Part shown: in pieces, positions 39,538 through 48,330 of the stretch
Layout of the letters: the number at the start of each line of letters is the position of its first letter
How positions within the stretch are numbered: position 1 is the stretch's first letter
Source: Taylorella equigenitalis ATCC 35865
GTDB lineage: Bacteria > Pseudomonadota > Gammaproteobacteria > Burkholderiales > Burkholderiaceae_B
Assembly (NCBI RefSeq): GCF_000276685.1
Contig: NC_018108.1
Location: 992,001 to 1,056,000 of the forward strand
DNA length: 64,000 nt
Direction: 5' to 3'
Position numbers and translations under genes: made by a program
Notes under the pieces: model-generated
Seen by the model: only the letters and a program-made list of their open reading frames with translations
What the model was told of the DNA's origin: nothing
Database searches by the model: none

Positions 39538-42492
39538 TTAGTATCTATAATCTATGCTTAAAATCGCAGTGCGTCCTCTTGCATAATTATCCCCTACATG
39601 AGCAAAATCACCCGCTCCAGATTGAAATAAAAATTGATTTGCTGAATCATTTCCAGCATCAAGGGGATTTATATACCCTTTATTAAATACATTTTGCACC
39701 TCAAGTTTGACACTTAAATTCTCATGTGGCTGGTATGTTGCATATAAATCAACTATAACTGGTTGACTTTTAAGCGTGCCAGTTTTCTTCGTAAAACCAC
39801 ATAGGTGATTAATAATATATCCTGTGCCATCGACGTTAGGTCTAGCTGGTGCTCCGCTACAATCCATAGGTACAGCATCATAGGCTTTACTTATCTTACT
39901 AGGTCCATAGTATTTAGCTATGCCACCAATCGTTAATTTACGCTTAAAGAATCGTCCTCCCAATTCAATAGAAGCATAATCCTTAGGCAACATAGTAAGC
40001 TTAGTTAAACCATAACCCTGAAAGTATCTTTCACGACCATCTTTAGAATCAACATCTGGACTTGCATCAGTAAAGTTTAGTGGTTGATTTGTATTTTGTC
40101 TTGCGTATGCTAAATTAGCAAAAAATGCACCAGAATCATAATTTAATTCAACTTCTAAACCTTTTATATTCACAGGAACTTTGCTATTTTTGTGATAAAT
40201 ATACCAGTCAAATCCATATTTTCCATAAGAGTCTTCACCGATAAACCTATTTCCCTTGATGTTATAGATGTAGTTATCAATTTTAGTTTTATATGCAAGA
40301 AACTTAAATCCTATATAATCTCCTTCGGTAAATACATTTTCTTTAAACGTATTAAAGCCCGCTTGCATGGTTTTAGCTATTTCAGGTTTTAATCCTGAAT
40401 CAACACCTGAATCTGATAATTCAGAAAAATACATTTCTGTGACATTTGGAGCTCTGTGAGTTCTTGAAAAATTCACAAATGGAGTAAACCAATCGCTTAT
40501 GTTTGCAGCTAAACCTATATGATAATTTAGATATCGATTAGTACCTCGTTGTATTTCCTCATAGTTCCAATCTTTGGGATCTGAAGATACGGTATTAAAT
40601 AAATCCTGTGCCATATCAAGCTTCATCTCCTCCCACCGCTTATCGACAAGTTGATCGATTTGATCTTTAGGTAAACCCTCTTTTTTCAAGCGTTTTCTTA
40701 ACTTTCCTAACTCAGCAAAAGGATAAGAATTTCTTCTTTTTAAATCATCAAAGTCTTTATTATCGATTACACCATCAGGCATAACACCATCTTCATTTTC
40801 CTCTGTACCTCCAGCTATATCTAGCGTTTCATCGAATTCATAAATCAAATTTTCTGAAATAATTTTCTCATATTCGGGATTTGCAAATGAACCCTTATAG
40901 GAATTTTTTCCAAATGATGGATTATCGCTTAATGCAAATATATCTTTTGAATATTTTTCTTTTAGCCATGCTCTACGAGAAGGCCCGTTTAAACCTTTAT
41001 ACAAATAGACTTTGCCCCAGTGATCTGCCTTTGCATAATTAAGATTTACATCAAGCGTAAAGATACCCCAATCCAAACTATTATCTAAATATACAGAATG
41101 AAAATCCTGACCACCTTCAGGTTGAACGGTATTAGATAATCTTCCGCCAACCATGTAGTTACCATCAAATAAAGAGGTGTCAAAAAGCAGATTATTTGAG
41201 TTTGATATATAATTAATTTCGAACGGATTACGGTTCCGTTCATATTTATTTTTAAGTAAATTAAAACCAACAGTTGTTTTAAGATTAGCCTTTTCTGATA
41301 GCTTCATCCTAAAAGTATTATTAATATCTAAAGTGTCCGATGTGTTCTTTAGATCTAATTCTTTAAATAGCTTAAAACTTTGAAACCTAGCAGCTTTATC
41401 AAAGTGTTGTTTGCCTATTGTTCGTGCATAAAGAATATTGAAATCTAAGAAATTATTACCTTCTGGATGCAGGCTGTAATCAGCCTGATAAGTTTTTTGA
41501 GTTATTTTCCTACCAGACAACTCAGTACTGTAATCCCTATATTGAAGAGTAGCTTTATTTAAATCATCTAAATACTGAATTTTCGCTATATGACTTAAAG
41601 GCGTTTGCTTTAAATCCCTTTCTAATTTACTAGGGTCGTGATCATAGGAGTTTCCGTATTGATCTTCATATATATCGTATGGGACGGTAACTTTAATGGT
41701 TTTCTTTTCTACACCACCACCTTTTTTATTTCCCTCAACAACTCTAAGAACAGTGTTATAACCTTGGCGACCTGTCTTATGATAGACACGAGGTTGAACA
41801 TTACCCCCTACTTTATAATCCTCGGAAATGTGACGTGTTGAGATGCCATACAGAAATGAAAGTTCACCATTTTGACCAACTGCATGTCTATAAGCCGTAA
41901 TAACACCTGCATTTGGGCCAATTGCATTATTACCAACAGACCCATTTAATTGCAACCCAAAAGATTTACCCTCATTTATAATGTCACTCGCTTCAACAGT
42001 TTTAAAATTAGATGATCCCATAAGAGCATTAAGACCGCCCTTACCGGAAAACCCACCCCTATCAATTTCAATACCCTTTAAGAAATTCGGGTCAACCAAG
42101 CTTCCATATGTTGAAGTACCACCAGCCTTACTTCCGTTATCGGATGAAGCCGCATAGAATGTTTGAGAAACACCATCAATCATCGTGTTAACACGACCAA
42201 ACCCACTTAACCCACGAATATTTACATTAACAGCACCTGAAGTTTTATCAATATTTGTAAACGCACCTGGCACCGATCGCATAATATCATCAACCGATTT
42301 TGTATTATTTTTTTCGATTTCGCGTACTGACTTTGCCGTCGGAGCAATATAAACCCCTTGCTTTGTTGCCGTTGAACTAGCATTTGAAATTACATCTATG
42401 GAGTTTAGCTCGGAAGAATTTGTTTGTGGCAATGCTCCTGAAGACCCAAATGCAAGCACTATCGCCGCATAATTTGTTAACACCTTTTGCAT
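39538..42492 (-). CDS. Fur-regulated TonB-dependent outer-membrane receptor, probably haem/haemoglobin type
   Basis: 984 aa; start chosen at the ATG before QKVLTNYAAIVL because GAGG lies upstream and a signal peptide follows. The plug domain begins with IDVISNA (a candidate TonB box) and contains VNVNIRGLSGFGRVNTMIDGVSQ near residue 88. A 22-strand barrel follows and the C-terminus ends in an aromatic ILSIDYRY. The barrel stretch around residues 300-370 (LQYRDYSTELSGRKIT, FLDFNILYARTIGKQHFD) resembles haemoglobin/haem receptors. An acidic insert (DGVMPDGVIDNKDF near 575) looks like an imperfect calcium-binding loop. A Fur box lies 59 bp upstream of the start. Confidence 0.88.
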   Translation of the reverse strand: MQKVLTNYAAIVLAFGSSGALPQTNSSELNSIDVISNASSTATKQGVYIAPTAKSVREIEKNNTKSVDDIMRSVPGAFTNIDKTSGAVNVNIRGLSGFGRVNTMIDGVSQTFYAASSDNGSKAGGTSTYGSLVDPNFLKGIEIDRGGFSGKGGLNALMGSSNFKTVEASDIINEGKSFGLQLNGSVGNNAIGPNAGVITAYRHAVGQNGELSFLYGISTRHISEDYKVGGNVQPRVYHKTGRQGYNTVLRVVEGNKKGGGVEKKTIKVTVPYDIYEDQYGNSYDHDPSKLERDLKQTPLSHIAKIQYLDDLNKATLQYRDYSTELSGRKITQKTYQADYSLHPEGNNFLDFNILYARTIGKQHFDKAARFQSFKLFKELDLKNTSDTLDINNTFRMKLSEKANLKTTVGFNLLKNKYERNRNPFEINYISNSNNLLFDTSLFDGNYMVGGRLSNTVQPEGGQDFHSVYLDNSLDWGIFTLDVNLNYAKADHWGKVYLYKGLNGPSRRAWLKEKYSKDIFALSDNPSFGKNSYKGSFANPEYEKIISENLIYEFDETLDIAGGTEENEDGVMPDGVIDNKDFDDLKRRNSYPFAELGKLRKRLKKEGLPKDQIDQLVDKRWEEMKLDMAQDLFNTVSSDPKDWNYEEIQRGTNRYLNYHIGLAANISDWFTPFVNFSRTHRAPNVTEMYFSELSDSGVDSGLKPEIAKTMQAGFNTFKENVFTEGDYIGFKFLAYKTKIDNYIYNIKGNRFIGEDSYGKYGFDWYIYHKNSKVPVNIKGLEVELNYDSGAFFANLAYARQNTNQPLNFTDASPDVDSKDGRERYFQGYGLTKLTMLPKDYASIELGGRFFKRKLTIGGIAKYYGPSKISKAYDAVPMDCSGAPARPNVDGTGYIINHLCGFTKKTGTLKSQPVIVDLYATYQPHENLSVKLEVQNVFNKGYINPLDAGNDSANQFLFQSGAGDFAHVGDNYARGRTAILSIDYRY

Positions 42493-42550
42493 TCTTACCC
42501 TCGATAAAATATTACAGTTTGTAAACACGAAAGCAAGGATATCACATTTT

Positions 42551-42581
42551 AATGGTAATGATAATAATTATCATTACCATT
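42551..42581. promoter_or_regulatory. Fur box upstream of the TonB receptor
   Basis: A 31-bp near-perfect palindrome: 15-bp arms AATGGTAATGATAAT and ATTATCATTACCATT around a central A. It matches the classical Fur consensus GATAATGATAATCATTATC closely and sits 59 bp before the receptor ATG, so iron repression is very likely. The racemase gene ends 25 bp away, so the box separates two units. Confidence 0.93.
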
Positions 42582-42605
42582 CGCAAAGAATTGTGACAAT
42601 CAAGA

Positions 42606-43844
42606 TTAATTAGTTGTTGTAGGTTTTGCTATTCGAGGATTTGAATTTCCCCACACTGTATAAAGATCGGCAAGTAAGGCTCCGTTGATTTCCTCGATAT
42701 CGGCCTGCTCTACTTTTGCATCTCCCTGAGTGCCAAAAATCACTACTTCTGCCCCCTCTAAAATATCAGGAAAATCTGTAACATCCACCATAGTAGTATT
42801 CATAGACACTCTACCTACCACAGGAACTTTATGCCCATTAATAAGAACATAACCTTTATTAGAAAAAATACGTCTATAACCATCAGAATACCCAAAGGGC
42901 AAATTCGCCAGCATTGAGTCTCTTTCTAATTTAAAAGTTCTGTCATACCCTACCGTTGAACCTTTTGGATAATGATTTATATTTGCCACTCTCGATTTAA
43001 ATGAGAGTATACGTTTGTATTCAGTTCTCGTAGGTATAGAATCCCCATACAGAAGTCCACCTGGTCTAACCATATCGAAATGTGCTTCTGGAACTGTCAA
43101 GGTTGTATAAGAATTAGCAGTATGAATGACGATTTGATTGCGATTTAACCCTGCATTTTCGATTAGCCACTTGGAATCTTCATTAAAACGAACCAAATCC
43201 TTACGAATAATTTCCTCATTTTCTTCTGGATAGTGAGTCATAATACCCACTACTTTTAAATTAGAAAACTTAGTAAGCTCAAGTGCTTCTGCCCTACCAT
43301 TATCTGTAGACATATCAATTCCATTTCTATCCATACCAGCAGAATTCAGTGAAATGTGAATTCGTACATCTTTCCCCGCTTCCTTAGCCAAAGCATTAAT
43401 AGTTTGAGCTTGTGTCACATCCCCTACAAGCTCTTCCATATCATATTTAAGACCATCCTTAATTTCATTTATAGATGCCGCCCGAACCCTCATAATAGTG
43501 CCTTCATAATTGTGAGCTCTTGCGATTCGGGCCTCTTCATTGCTGGCAATACCAATGCATGGCACATTCATTTTTATAATACTAGGCATCAAAAGATTAA
43601 TACCATGACCATAAGCATCAGCTTTAAGAATTGCACAAACCTTAGACTTACCATTAAGCAATTTTTGGAGTTCCGCAATATTATTTTCGAAGGCCTGAAC
43701 ATCAACCTCTATCCACGCATTAGCAGATAACTCTGATAACTGACTAACCTTCACATCATCTGTACTAAGTACAGGTGCAGAGTTACTTTGAGCAGCAAAA
43801 AGTGAAGCAATAACAATAGTTAGCGATTTAAGTGGGTACTTCAT
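42606..43844 (-). CDS. Periplasmic broad-spectrum amino-acid racemase (alanine-racemase fold)
   Basis: 412 aa; ATG chosen before KYPLKSLTIVIA, with GAGG eight bases upstream. An N-terminal signal peptide ends near SNSA, which normal cytoplasmic Alr lacks. The PLP lysine is in AILKADAYGHG near residue 70 and the partner Tyr is in YGDS/VGYDRTF of the C-terminal beta domain. Signal peptide plus Alr fold is the signature of Bar/BsrV enzymes, which make non-canonical D-amino acids in the periplasm that edit peptidoglycan or signal. Substrate range is inferred from family. It lies upstream of the Fur-box receptor gene. Confidence 0.85.
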   Translation of the reverse strand: MKYPLKSLTIVIASLFAAQSNSAPVLSTDDVKVSQLSELSANAWIEVDVQAFENNIAELQKLLNGKSKVCAILKADAYGHGINLLMPSIIKMNVPCIGIASNEEARIARAHNYEGTIMRVRAASINEIKDGLKYDMEELVGDVTQAQTINALAKEAGKDVRIHISLNSAGMDRNGIDMSTDNGRAEALELTKFSNLKVVGIMTHYPEENEEIIRKDLVRFNEDSKWLIENAGLNRNQIVIHTANSYTTLTVPEAHFDMVRPGGLLYGDSIPTRTEYKRILSFKSRVANINHYPKGSTVGYDRTFKLERDSMLANLPFGYSDGYRRIFSNKGYVLINGHKVPVVGRVSMNTTMVDVTDFPDILEGAEVVIFGTQGDAKVEQADIEEINGALLADLYTVWGNSNPRIAKPTTTN

Positions 43845-43920
43845 ATTTCTTAACCTCAAAAAGTATAGGAACTTTCATGATAAGTTAAGAAATAAAATAA
43901 AAATCAGAGGGAAATTACTA

Positions 43921-44175
43921 ATGTCGTTATGGAAAAAACGTTACAGTCTCAAATCTATCGATTGCAATGTTATTTTCTACAAAATACATTCTTCTCATTC
44001 TGTATATGAGATTAGCAAAAATATAATAATAGGAAAAGCTGAACACATAAACTCAAATAATGTAGTCAATCCCCTACCTGATAAAAGAAGGATATCTAAT
44101 CATTCATTTTGGTTACCGAAAAAATTTCTTCAAAAAATTATTAATCAAAACGAAAAAAAGCTCGCTGATACATAG
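43921..44175 (+). CDS. Small hypothetical protein
   Basis: 84 aa. It has a good ribosome-binding site (GAGGGA, eight bases before ATG). The product is basic, rich in Ser/Lys/Asn, with no signal peptide or recognised motif (SLWKKRYSLKSIDCNVIFYK at the N-terminus). It lies alone between the racemase and the tandem repeat array, and is divergent from the racemase. Unknown; it may be a small gene or a remnant. Confidence 0.45.
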   Translation: MSLWKKRYSLKSIDCNVIFYKIHSSHSVYEISKNIIIGKAEHINSNNVVNPLPDKRRISNHSFWLPKKFLQKIINQNEKKLADT

Positions 44176-44252
44176 ATTTTTTAAAATTGATTTATAGCCT
44201 CTTGCTTCGGCTTTATATCAATTTAAAAGTTTCTGAGCATGTTAGCCATTTA

Positions 44253-45140
44253 AACAACACATCAACAACTCGGCCACCAAGCGGAGTGAGACGGAGGTGC
44301 GTTGTCAGCACCGCAGTCGAACGAAGCCCACGAACGAAGCTCACAAACAAACCCTCATTCAAAACCTCGACCTCAACACTGGTTCACATCCCAACCGCCT
44401 CACCTAGATTCAATACACCTAAAACCATGAAACACCAACACATCAACAACTCGGCCAGCAAGCGGAGTGAGACGGAGGTGCGTTGTCAGCACCGCTAATC
44501 GAACGAAGCCCACGAACGAAGCTCACAAACAAACCCTCATTAAAAACCTCGACCTCAACACTGGTTGAAAACCTCAACCGCCTCCCCAGATTCAATACAC
44601 CTAAAACCATGAAACACCAACACATCAACAACTCGGCCACCAAGCGGAGTGAGACGGAGGTGCGTTGTCAGCACCGCTGTCGAACGAAGCTCACTAACGA
44701 AGCTCACAAACAAACCCTCATTCAAAACCTCGACCTCAACACTGGTTGAAAACCTCAACCGCCTCCCCAGATTCAATACACCTAAAACCATGAAACACCA
44801 ACACATCAACAACTCGGCCACCAAGCGGAGTGAGACGGAGGTGCGTTGTCAGCACCGCAGTCGAACGAAGCCCACTAACGAAGCTCACAAACAAACCCTC
44901 ATTCAAAACCTCGACCTCAACACTGGTTGAAAACCTCAACCGCCTCCCCAGATTCAATACACCTAAAACCATGAAACACCAACACATCAACAACTCTGCC
45001 ACCATGCGAAGTGAGACGGAGGTGCGTTGTCAGCACCGCAGTCGAACGAAGCTCTCATGTATAATTAACTAACATCTGACAACACGTACCCCAAGCGGAG
45101 TGAGTCAGAGGTGCATTGTCAGCACCGAAGACGAACGAAG
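44253..45140. repeat. 181-bp tandem repeat array with a partial copy in a Sel1-gene leader
   Basis: Five consecutive copies (phases at 44270, 44451, 44633, 44814 and 44995, so spacing 181-182 bp) and a sixth copy reduced to about 50 bp at 45091-45140. One unit counts to about 50 % GC, against about 37 % around it. Copies are near identical apart from the first and last. Each holds AGCGGAGTGAGACGGAGG followed by a hairpin GGTGC-loop-GCACC and duplicated ACGAAGC motifs. 181 is not a multiple of three, and frames shift at every unit, so the open frames on both strands are not conserved protein. The rest of this 980-base gene-free stretch is featureless. Confidence 0.93.
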
Positions 45141-45157
45141 CTACTGGAGTTCCCCCT

Positions 45158-46183
45158 ATGAAACCGCTTCTCAACATTGTTTTCAATTTTTCATGTGCAT
45201 TTGCACCTCTTATTTCTGCTGTAATTTCAACTTCAGTTTTTGCACAGGAATCGACTAGCAACTGGTCTATTGGTTTTGGTACATCAGGCAAAGCCACTGT
45301 CGAAAAGGAAAATTTAGTATCAAATTCCTCAAATAATAACCCTATCGATAAGCTAAATTCAGCACTGAATAAAACTGAACCAAATGTAAATCCATTGCCA
45401 CTTTCGACTATTGAAGATAGAGCAAATAAAGGGGATGCTCATTATCAGTTTGAACTTGGATATATGTATTACAAGGGTGATGGGGTTACTCAAAATCATC
45501 CACTTGCTGTCCAATGGTATGAAAAGTCTGCTGCTCAAGGGTTCAACCATGCCATTACTAATTTGGGTTTTATGTATATGATGGGCTATGGGGTTGATAA
45601 AAATTATTCCAAGGCCATTGAGCTTTACGAAAAGGCTGCATCTAAGGATTTCACTGAGGCATATTTCCATTTAGGATACATGTATGAGAAAGGTTGGGGT
45701 GTGGAACCTAGTTTAGAAAAAACAAATGAGTTGTATGAAAAGGCCGCCAATAAAAATCACACCGAAGCTCAATATAACTTAGGAATTCATTATCAGTTCG
45801 GTAAGGGCGTGACCAAGGATGACAAAAAGGCTATGGAATGGTACAAAAAAGCCGCAGAAGCTGATCATTATTTAGCTCAAAGAAATTTAGCTTACCTATA
45901 TGAAAAAGGCGAAGGTGTTGAACACGATTATGATTTGGCAATGGAGTGGTACAAAAAGGCCGCCAAACATAATGATCCTGTTGCACAGAATAATCTCGGA
46001 TTGTTGTACGAGTACGGAAAAGGTACTTCTAAAAATTGGAAGAATGCAATTATGTGGTATACATTGGCATGTGACAATCATGAAAAAGCTGGATGCGAAG
46101 GAAAGGATCGCATAGAAGCTAAAATAAAAAAGGAAAACGAAGATAAGAATAAGACCAAGATAGAAAACCCATCGAAAAAATGA
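45158..46183 (+). CDS. Secreted Sel1-repeat protein
   Basis: 341 aa from the ATG preceded by GGAG; an in-frame upstream ATG at 45116 lies in the repeat element and would destroy the signal peptide. Signal peptide ends near VFAQES. About residues 90-310 consist of six to seven Sel1 repeats of 36 residues (A.YNLG.MYE.GKGV..D..KA.EWY.KAA). The C-terminus is a highly charged Lys/Glu tail. Sel1 proteins mediate protein-protein contacts; in Legionella and Helicobacter secreted ones act at the host interface. Role here is inferred. The 5' untranslated region contains the repeat core hairpin. Confidence 0.85.
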   Translation: MKPLLNIVFNFSCAFAPLISAVISTSVFAQESTSNWSIGFGTSGKATVEKENLVSNSSNNNPIDKLNSALNKTEPNVNPLPLSTIEDRANKGDAHYQFELGYMYYKGDGVTQNHPLAVQWYEKSAAQGFNHAITNLGFMYMMGYGVDKNYSKAIELYEKAASKDFTEAYFHLGYMYEKGWGVEPSLEKTNELYEKAANKNHTEAQYNLGIHYQFGKGVTKDDKKAMEWYKKAAEADHYLAQRNLAYLYEKGEGVEHDYDLAMEWYKKAAKHNDPVAQNNLGLLYEYGKGTSKNWKNAIMWYTLACDNHEKAGCEGKDRIEAKIKKENEDKNKTKIENPSKK

Positions 46184-46209
46184 AACTAAATTTATTCATA
46201 TTAGGCACA

Positions 46210-46238
46210 ATAAGGGCTTCAAAGAATGCCCTTTTTCC
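46210..46238 (+). terminator. Terminator of the first Sel1 gene
   Basis: Stem AAGGGC/GCCCTT with a 10-nt loop followed by TTT, about 30 bases after the stop codon. Confidence 0.8.
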
Positions 46239-46366
46239 TATACTGATTTTAAAAATATTAAATTTAGTAAAATAAGTAACATATTGAAAATTAAGTATAT
46301 TTCATTCGTTGTAACAAGAATGTAATACTTTGTATTTAAAATCTCCTTATCAAATGGGAGGAACAC

Positions 46367-47374
46367 ATGGCAAACAAAATTAAACAAGCTGACTGGATGC
46401 AGTTTGAAATTGACTGCACAGACTACCTAAACAAAACTTACGGTAAGTTTTTCGATCATAAGGGTGGAGGTAACTCATATCTAAGCGATATCGAGTGCAA
46501 AAAGCCAGGTCATAACTTCTTTATTGAATGCAAAATGCCTAAGGCACAAAGCGGTCAGTTTGTTTTAAAACCTGATTTTGCTACTAAAAGTTTTGCATTT
46601 TCTACTAAAGAGCCTTCTGCAGGAATTTGGGCTCAAGCTATTCAAAAATATCTCTCTGACGAAAAAGTATTCGACAAAGTTGTAAACGGTAAAGAAGACG
46701 TAAATCAATTCATCCCTACTCTAGTTCTTATCCAATGGGTCAAAAAAGCAATGATCCAAAAAAGAGTTAAGTATGTAATTTCTGCTAGAGTTAACGCTAA
46801 ATACACAGGTGATTTTAAAGTTCTACTTATTCCAGTTGAACAAATTCAAAATTATTTTGATATTAGTGCTTCGTACAGATTTAAATACAATGGTTCTAGT
46901 GAATTGAGTGCATCTGATAGAAGTGCTTCAATGCTTGGCATAATTCAAAGCAATTTCGGTGGTTCAAATTTAAGATGGGAAGTAGATGGTTCATTAAAAT
47001 CTGACTCTGCCCTTCGTTTATCAGGAAATAACAGCACATCATTTGGTGCAACCAATCAATCAAGAGGATTTAGCATTAGAGAGATTGCACACAATACATA
47101 CAAAGTAAACAAACTTTCTAATAGTGGCTCTATGACTTTGGCATTAAGTATCACTCAAAGACCTACTATTCTAGAGACGATGATTGATCAAAATATTGCC
47201 AAATTTGAATCAATTGAGGGCTTTACAAAATCTAAAAAAATCAATAAAGATGAAGAAAAAGTCCCTTTATTAGAAAGAGATCCAAAAGACCCATTTGGCT
47301 ATCTGAAAAAGTTTGCTTCTAGAAGCGATAAAAATGCAATGAGCCTAAAAAAAGAAATTCTTAACCAAGCTTAG
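46367..47374 (+). CDS. Orphan PD-(D/E)xK nuclease, paralogue of the island endonuclease
   Basis: 335 aa, with no methyltransferase neighbour. It shares with the nuclease at 36386 the order W.QFE..C.DYLN..Y, SDIECK, FFIECKMPKAQSGQFV (catalytic Asp, then Glu-x-Lys), QWVKKAMIQKRVKYVIS, FDISASYRFKYNGS and TYKVNKLSNSG. The second copy has a longer middle region and a Lys-rich C-terminal extension of about 45 residues. The Shine-Dalgarno GGGAGG is strong and the gene has its own terminator. It could be a lone restriction enzyme protected by a methyltransferase elsewhere, a homing-like or defence nuclease. Flanked by two Sel1 genes. Confidence 0.78.
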   Translation: MANKIKQADWMQFEIDCTDYLNKTYGKFFDHKGGGNSYLSDIECKKPGHNFFIECKMPKAQSGQFVLKPDFATKSFAFSTKEPSAGIWAQAIQKYLSDEKVFDKVVNGKEDVNQFIPTLVLIQWVKKAMIQKRVKYVISARVNAKYTGDFKVLLIPVEQIQNYFDISASYRFKYNGSSELSASDRSASMLGIIQSNFGGSNLRWEVDGSLKSDSALRLSGNNSTSFGATNQSRGFSIREIAHNTYKVNKLSNSGSMTLALSITQRPTILETMIDQNIAKFESIEGFTKSKKINKDEEKVPLLERDPKDPFGYLKKFASRSDKNAMSLKKEILNQA

Positions 47375-47402
47375 CAAGTAATAATTTTTCAAGTTCACCC
47401 TA

Positions 47403-47436
47403 CCCTCAGTGACTGTTGTCCTGAGGGCTTTTTTAT
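47403..47436 (+). terminator. Terminator of the orphan nuclease gene
   Basis: Stem CCCTCAG/CTGAGGG (7 bp, 11-nt loop) followed by C and six T, about 30 bases past the stop. Confidence 0.9.
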
Positions 47437-47547
47437 ATAGTGGTCTAAATTGTGAGATAAATAGTAATAGATCTCGAAACAAAGCTCAATAACTGATATA
47501 AAGAAAAAAATGGGACCAACATCACACTATTTACTTCGGAGTACATT

Positions 47548-48263
47548 ATGAAAAATATATTAAGTTCAATTTTGTTTGCTATGGGAATTGCGTTTGCATG
47601 GCCAACATATGCACAAAATCAAAAACTCCACCTGAAGCTAATGAACTAATTCTAAGATTCGAACAAGGTGATTCTAATGCAGCTTCTACTTTAGGATATA
47701 ACTATTTATTCGGGGCGGATGGGTTTCCTAAGAATACTTCCTTGGCCAAAGAATGGCTCGAAAAGGCTGTGAAAATGAATAACTTAGATGCTGCGGTTAC
47801 ATTGGGCTGGATGTACTCAAAGGGTATCGGTGTTGAAAAAGATACTAGTAAAGCCTTCGAGCTCTATAATTTGGGGGCTGATGGCGGTCAAAGGGAAGGC
47901 TTATTCAATTTAGGCAACTACTTTATGAACAGAATTTATGTCCAAAAGGATTATGAAATGGCAATGAGATATTTTATTAAAGCTGCAAACCTTGGACAGA
48001 CGAATGCCCTCAACAATATAGGATACATGTATGAAAGATCAATGGGTGTAAAACAGGACCTACCGATGGCTTTTAGGTATTATAAGAAATCGGCAGATTT
48101 TGATATTATTGCCGGTCAATTCAATGTCGCTAGAATGTATATGTTTGGTCTAGGTACTGAACGAAATAAAGATGAGGCTATTAGGATATTCAAACTTTCC
48201 TGCGAGAATGGCTATGAAAATTCATGTAAAGAGCTTAAGAAGATTAGTCCAAGTAGTAATTAA
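47548..48263 (+). pseudogene. Secreted Sel1-repeat protein split by a one-base frameshift
   Basis: ATG at 47548 with GGAG seven bases upstream starts a classic signal peptide (KNILSSILFAMGIAFAWPTYA, then QNQK) but runs to a stop at 47647-47649 after 33 codons. The Sel1 body (about five repeats, ending CENGYENSCKEL) is open in another frame from about 47600 to 48263. The two frames join smoothly if the A5 run at 47621-47625 were A6, giving ..AQNQKTPPEANE... So this is a signal peptide and mature domain separated by one missing A. It may be a pseudogene, a slippage switch or an assembly error. Confidence 0.82.
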
Positions 48264-48330
48264 AACATCTTTTGAATAACCTATTGGATTACATACACGA
48301 ATCCCCAACAATCCGCAACCAGCACACCAG

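Noticed and set aside
43859-43876. AAAGTATAGGAACTTTC, similar to one arm of an FRT site
   Set aside because: Only a 15-base match to one arm, no second arm or spacer; a chance AT-rich match in the racemase leader.
44187-45072. Overlapping open frames of 60-103 codons on both strands of the tandem array
   Set aside because: They arise because the 181-bp unit is open in several frames. Unit length is not divisible by three, so the frame changes at each copy, and none has a consistent ribosome-binding site.
44253-45140. Tandem array as a CRISPR
   Set aside because: The repeats are 181 bp and contiguous, with no unique spacers and no cas genes nearby.
45116-45157. Upstream in-frame ATG of the first Sel1 gene
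   Set aside because: It lies within the repeat core and would place a hydrophilic extension before the signal peptide; the ATG at 45158 has a ribosome-binding site and starts the signal peptide directly.
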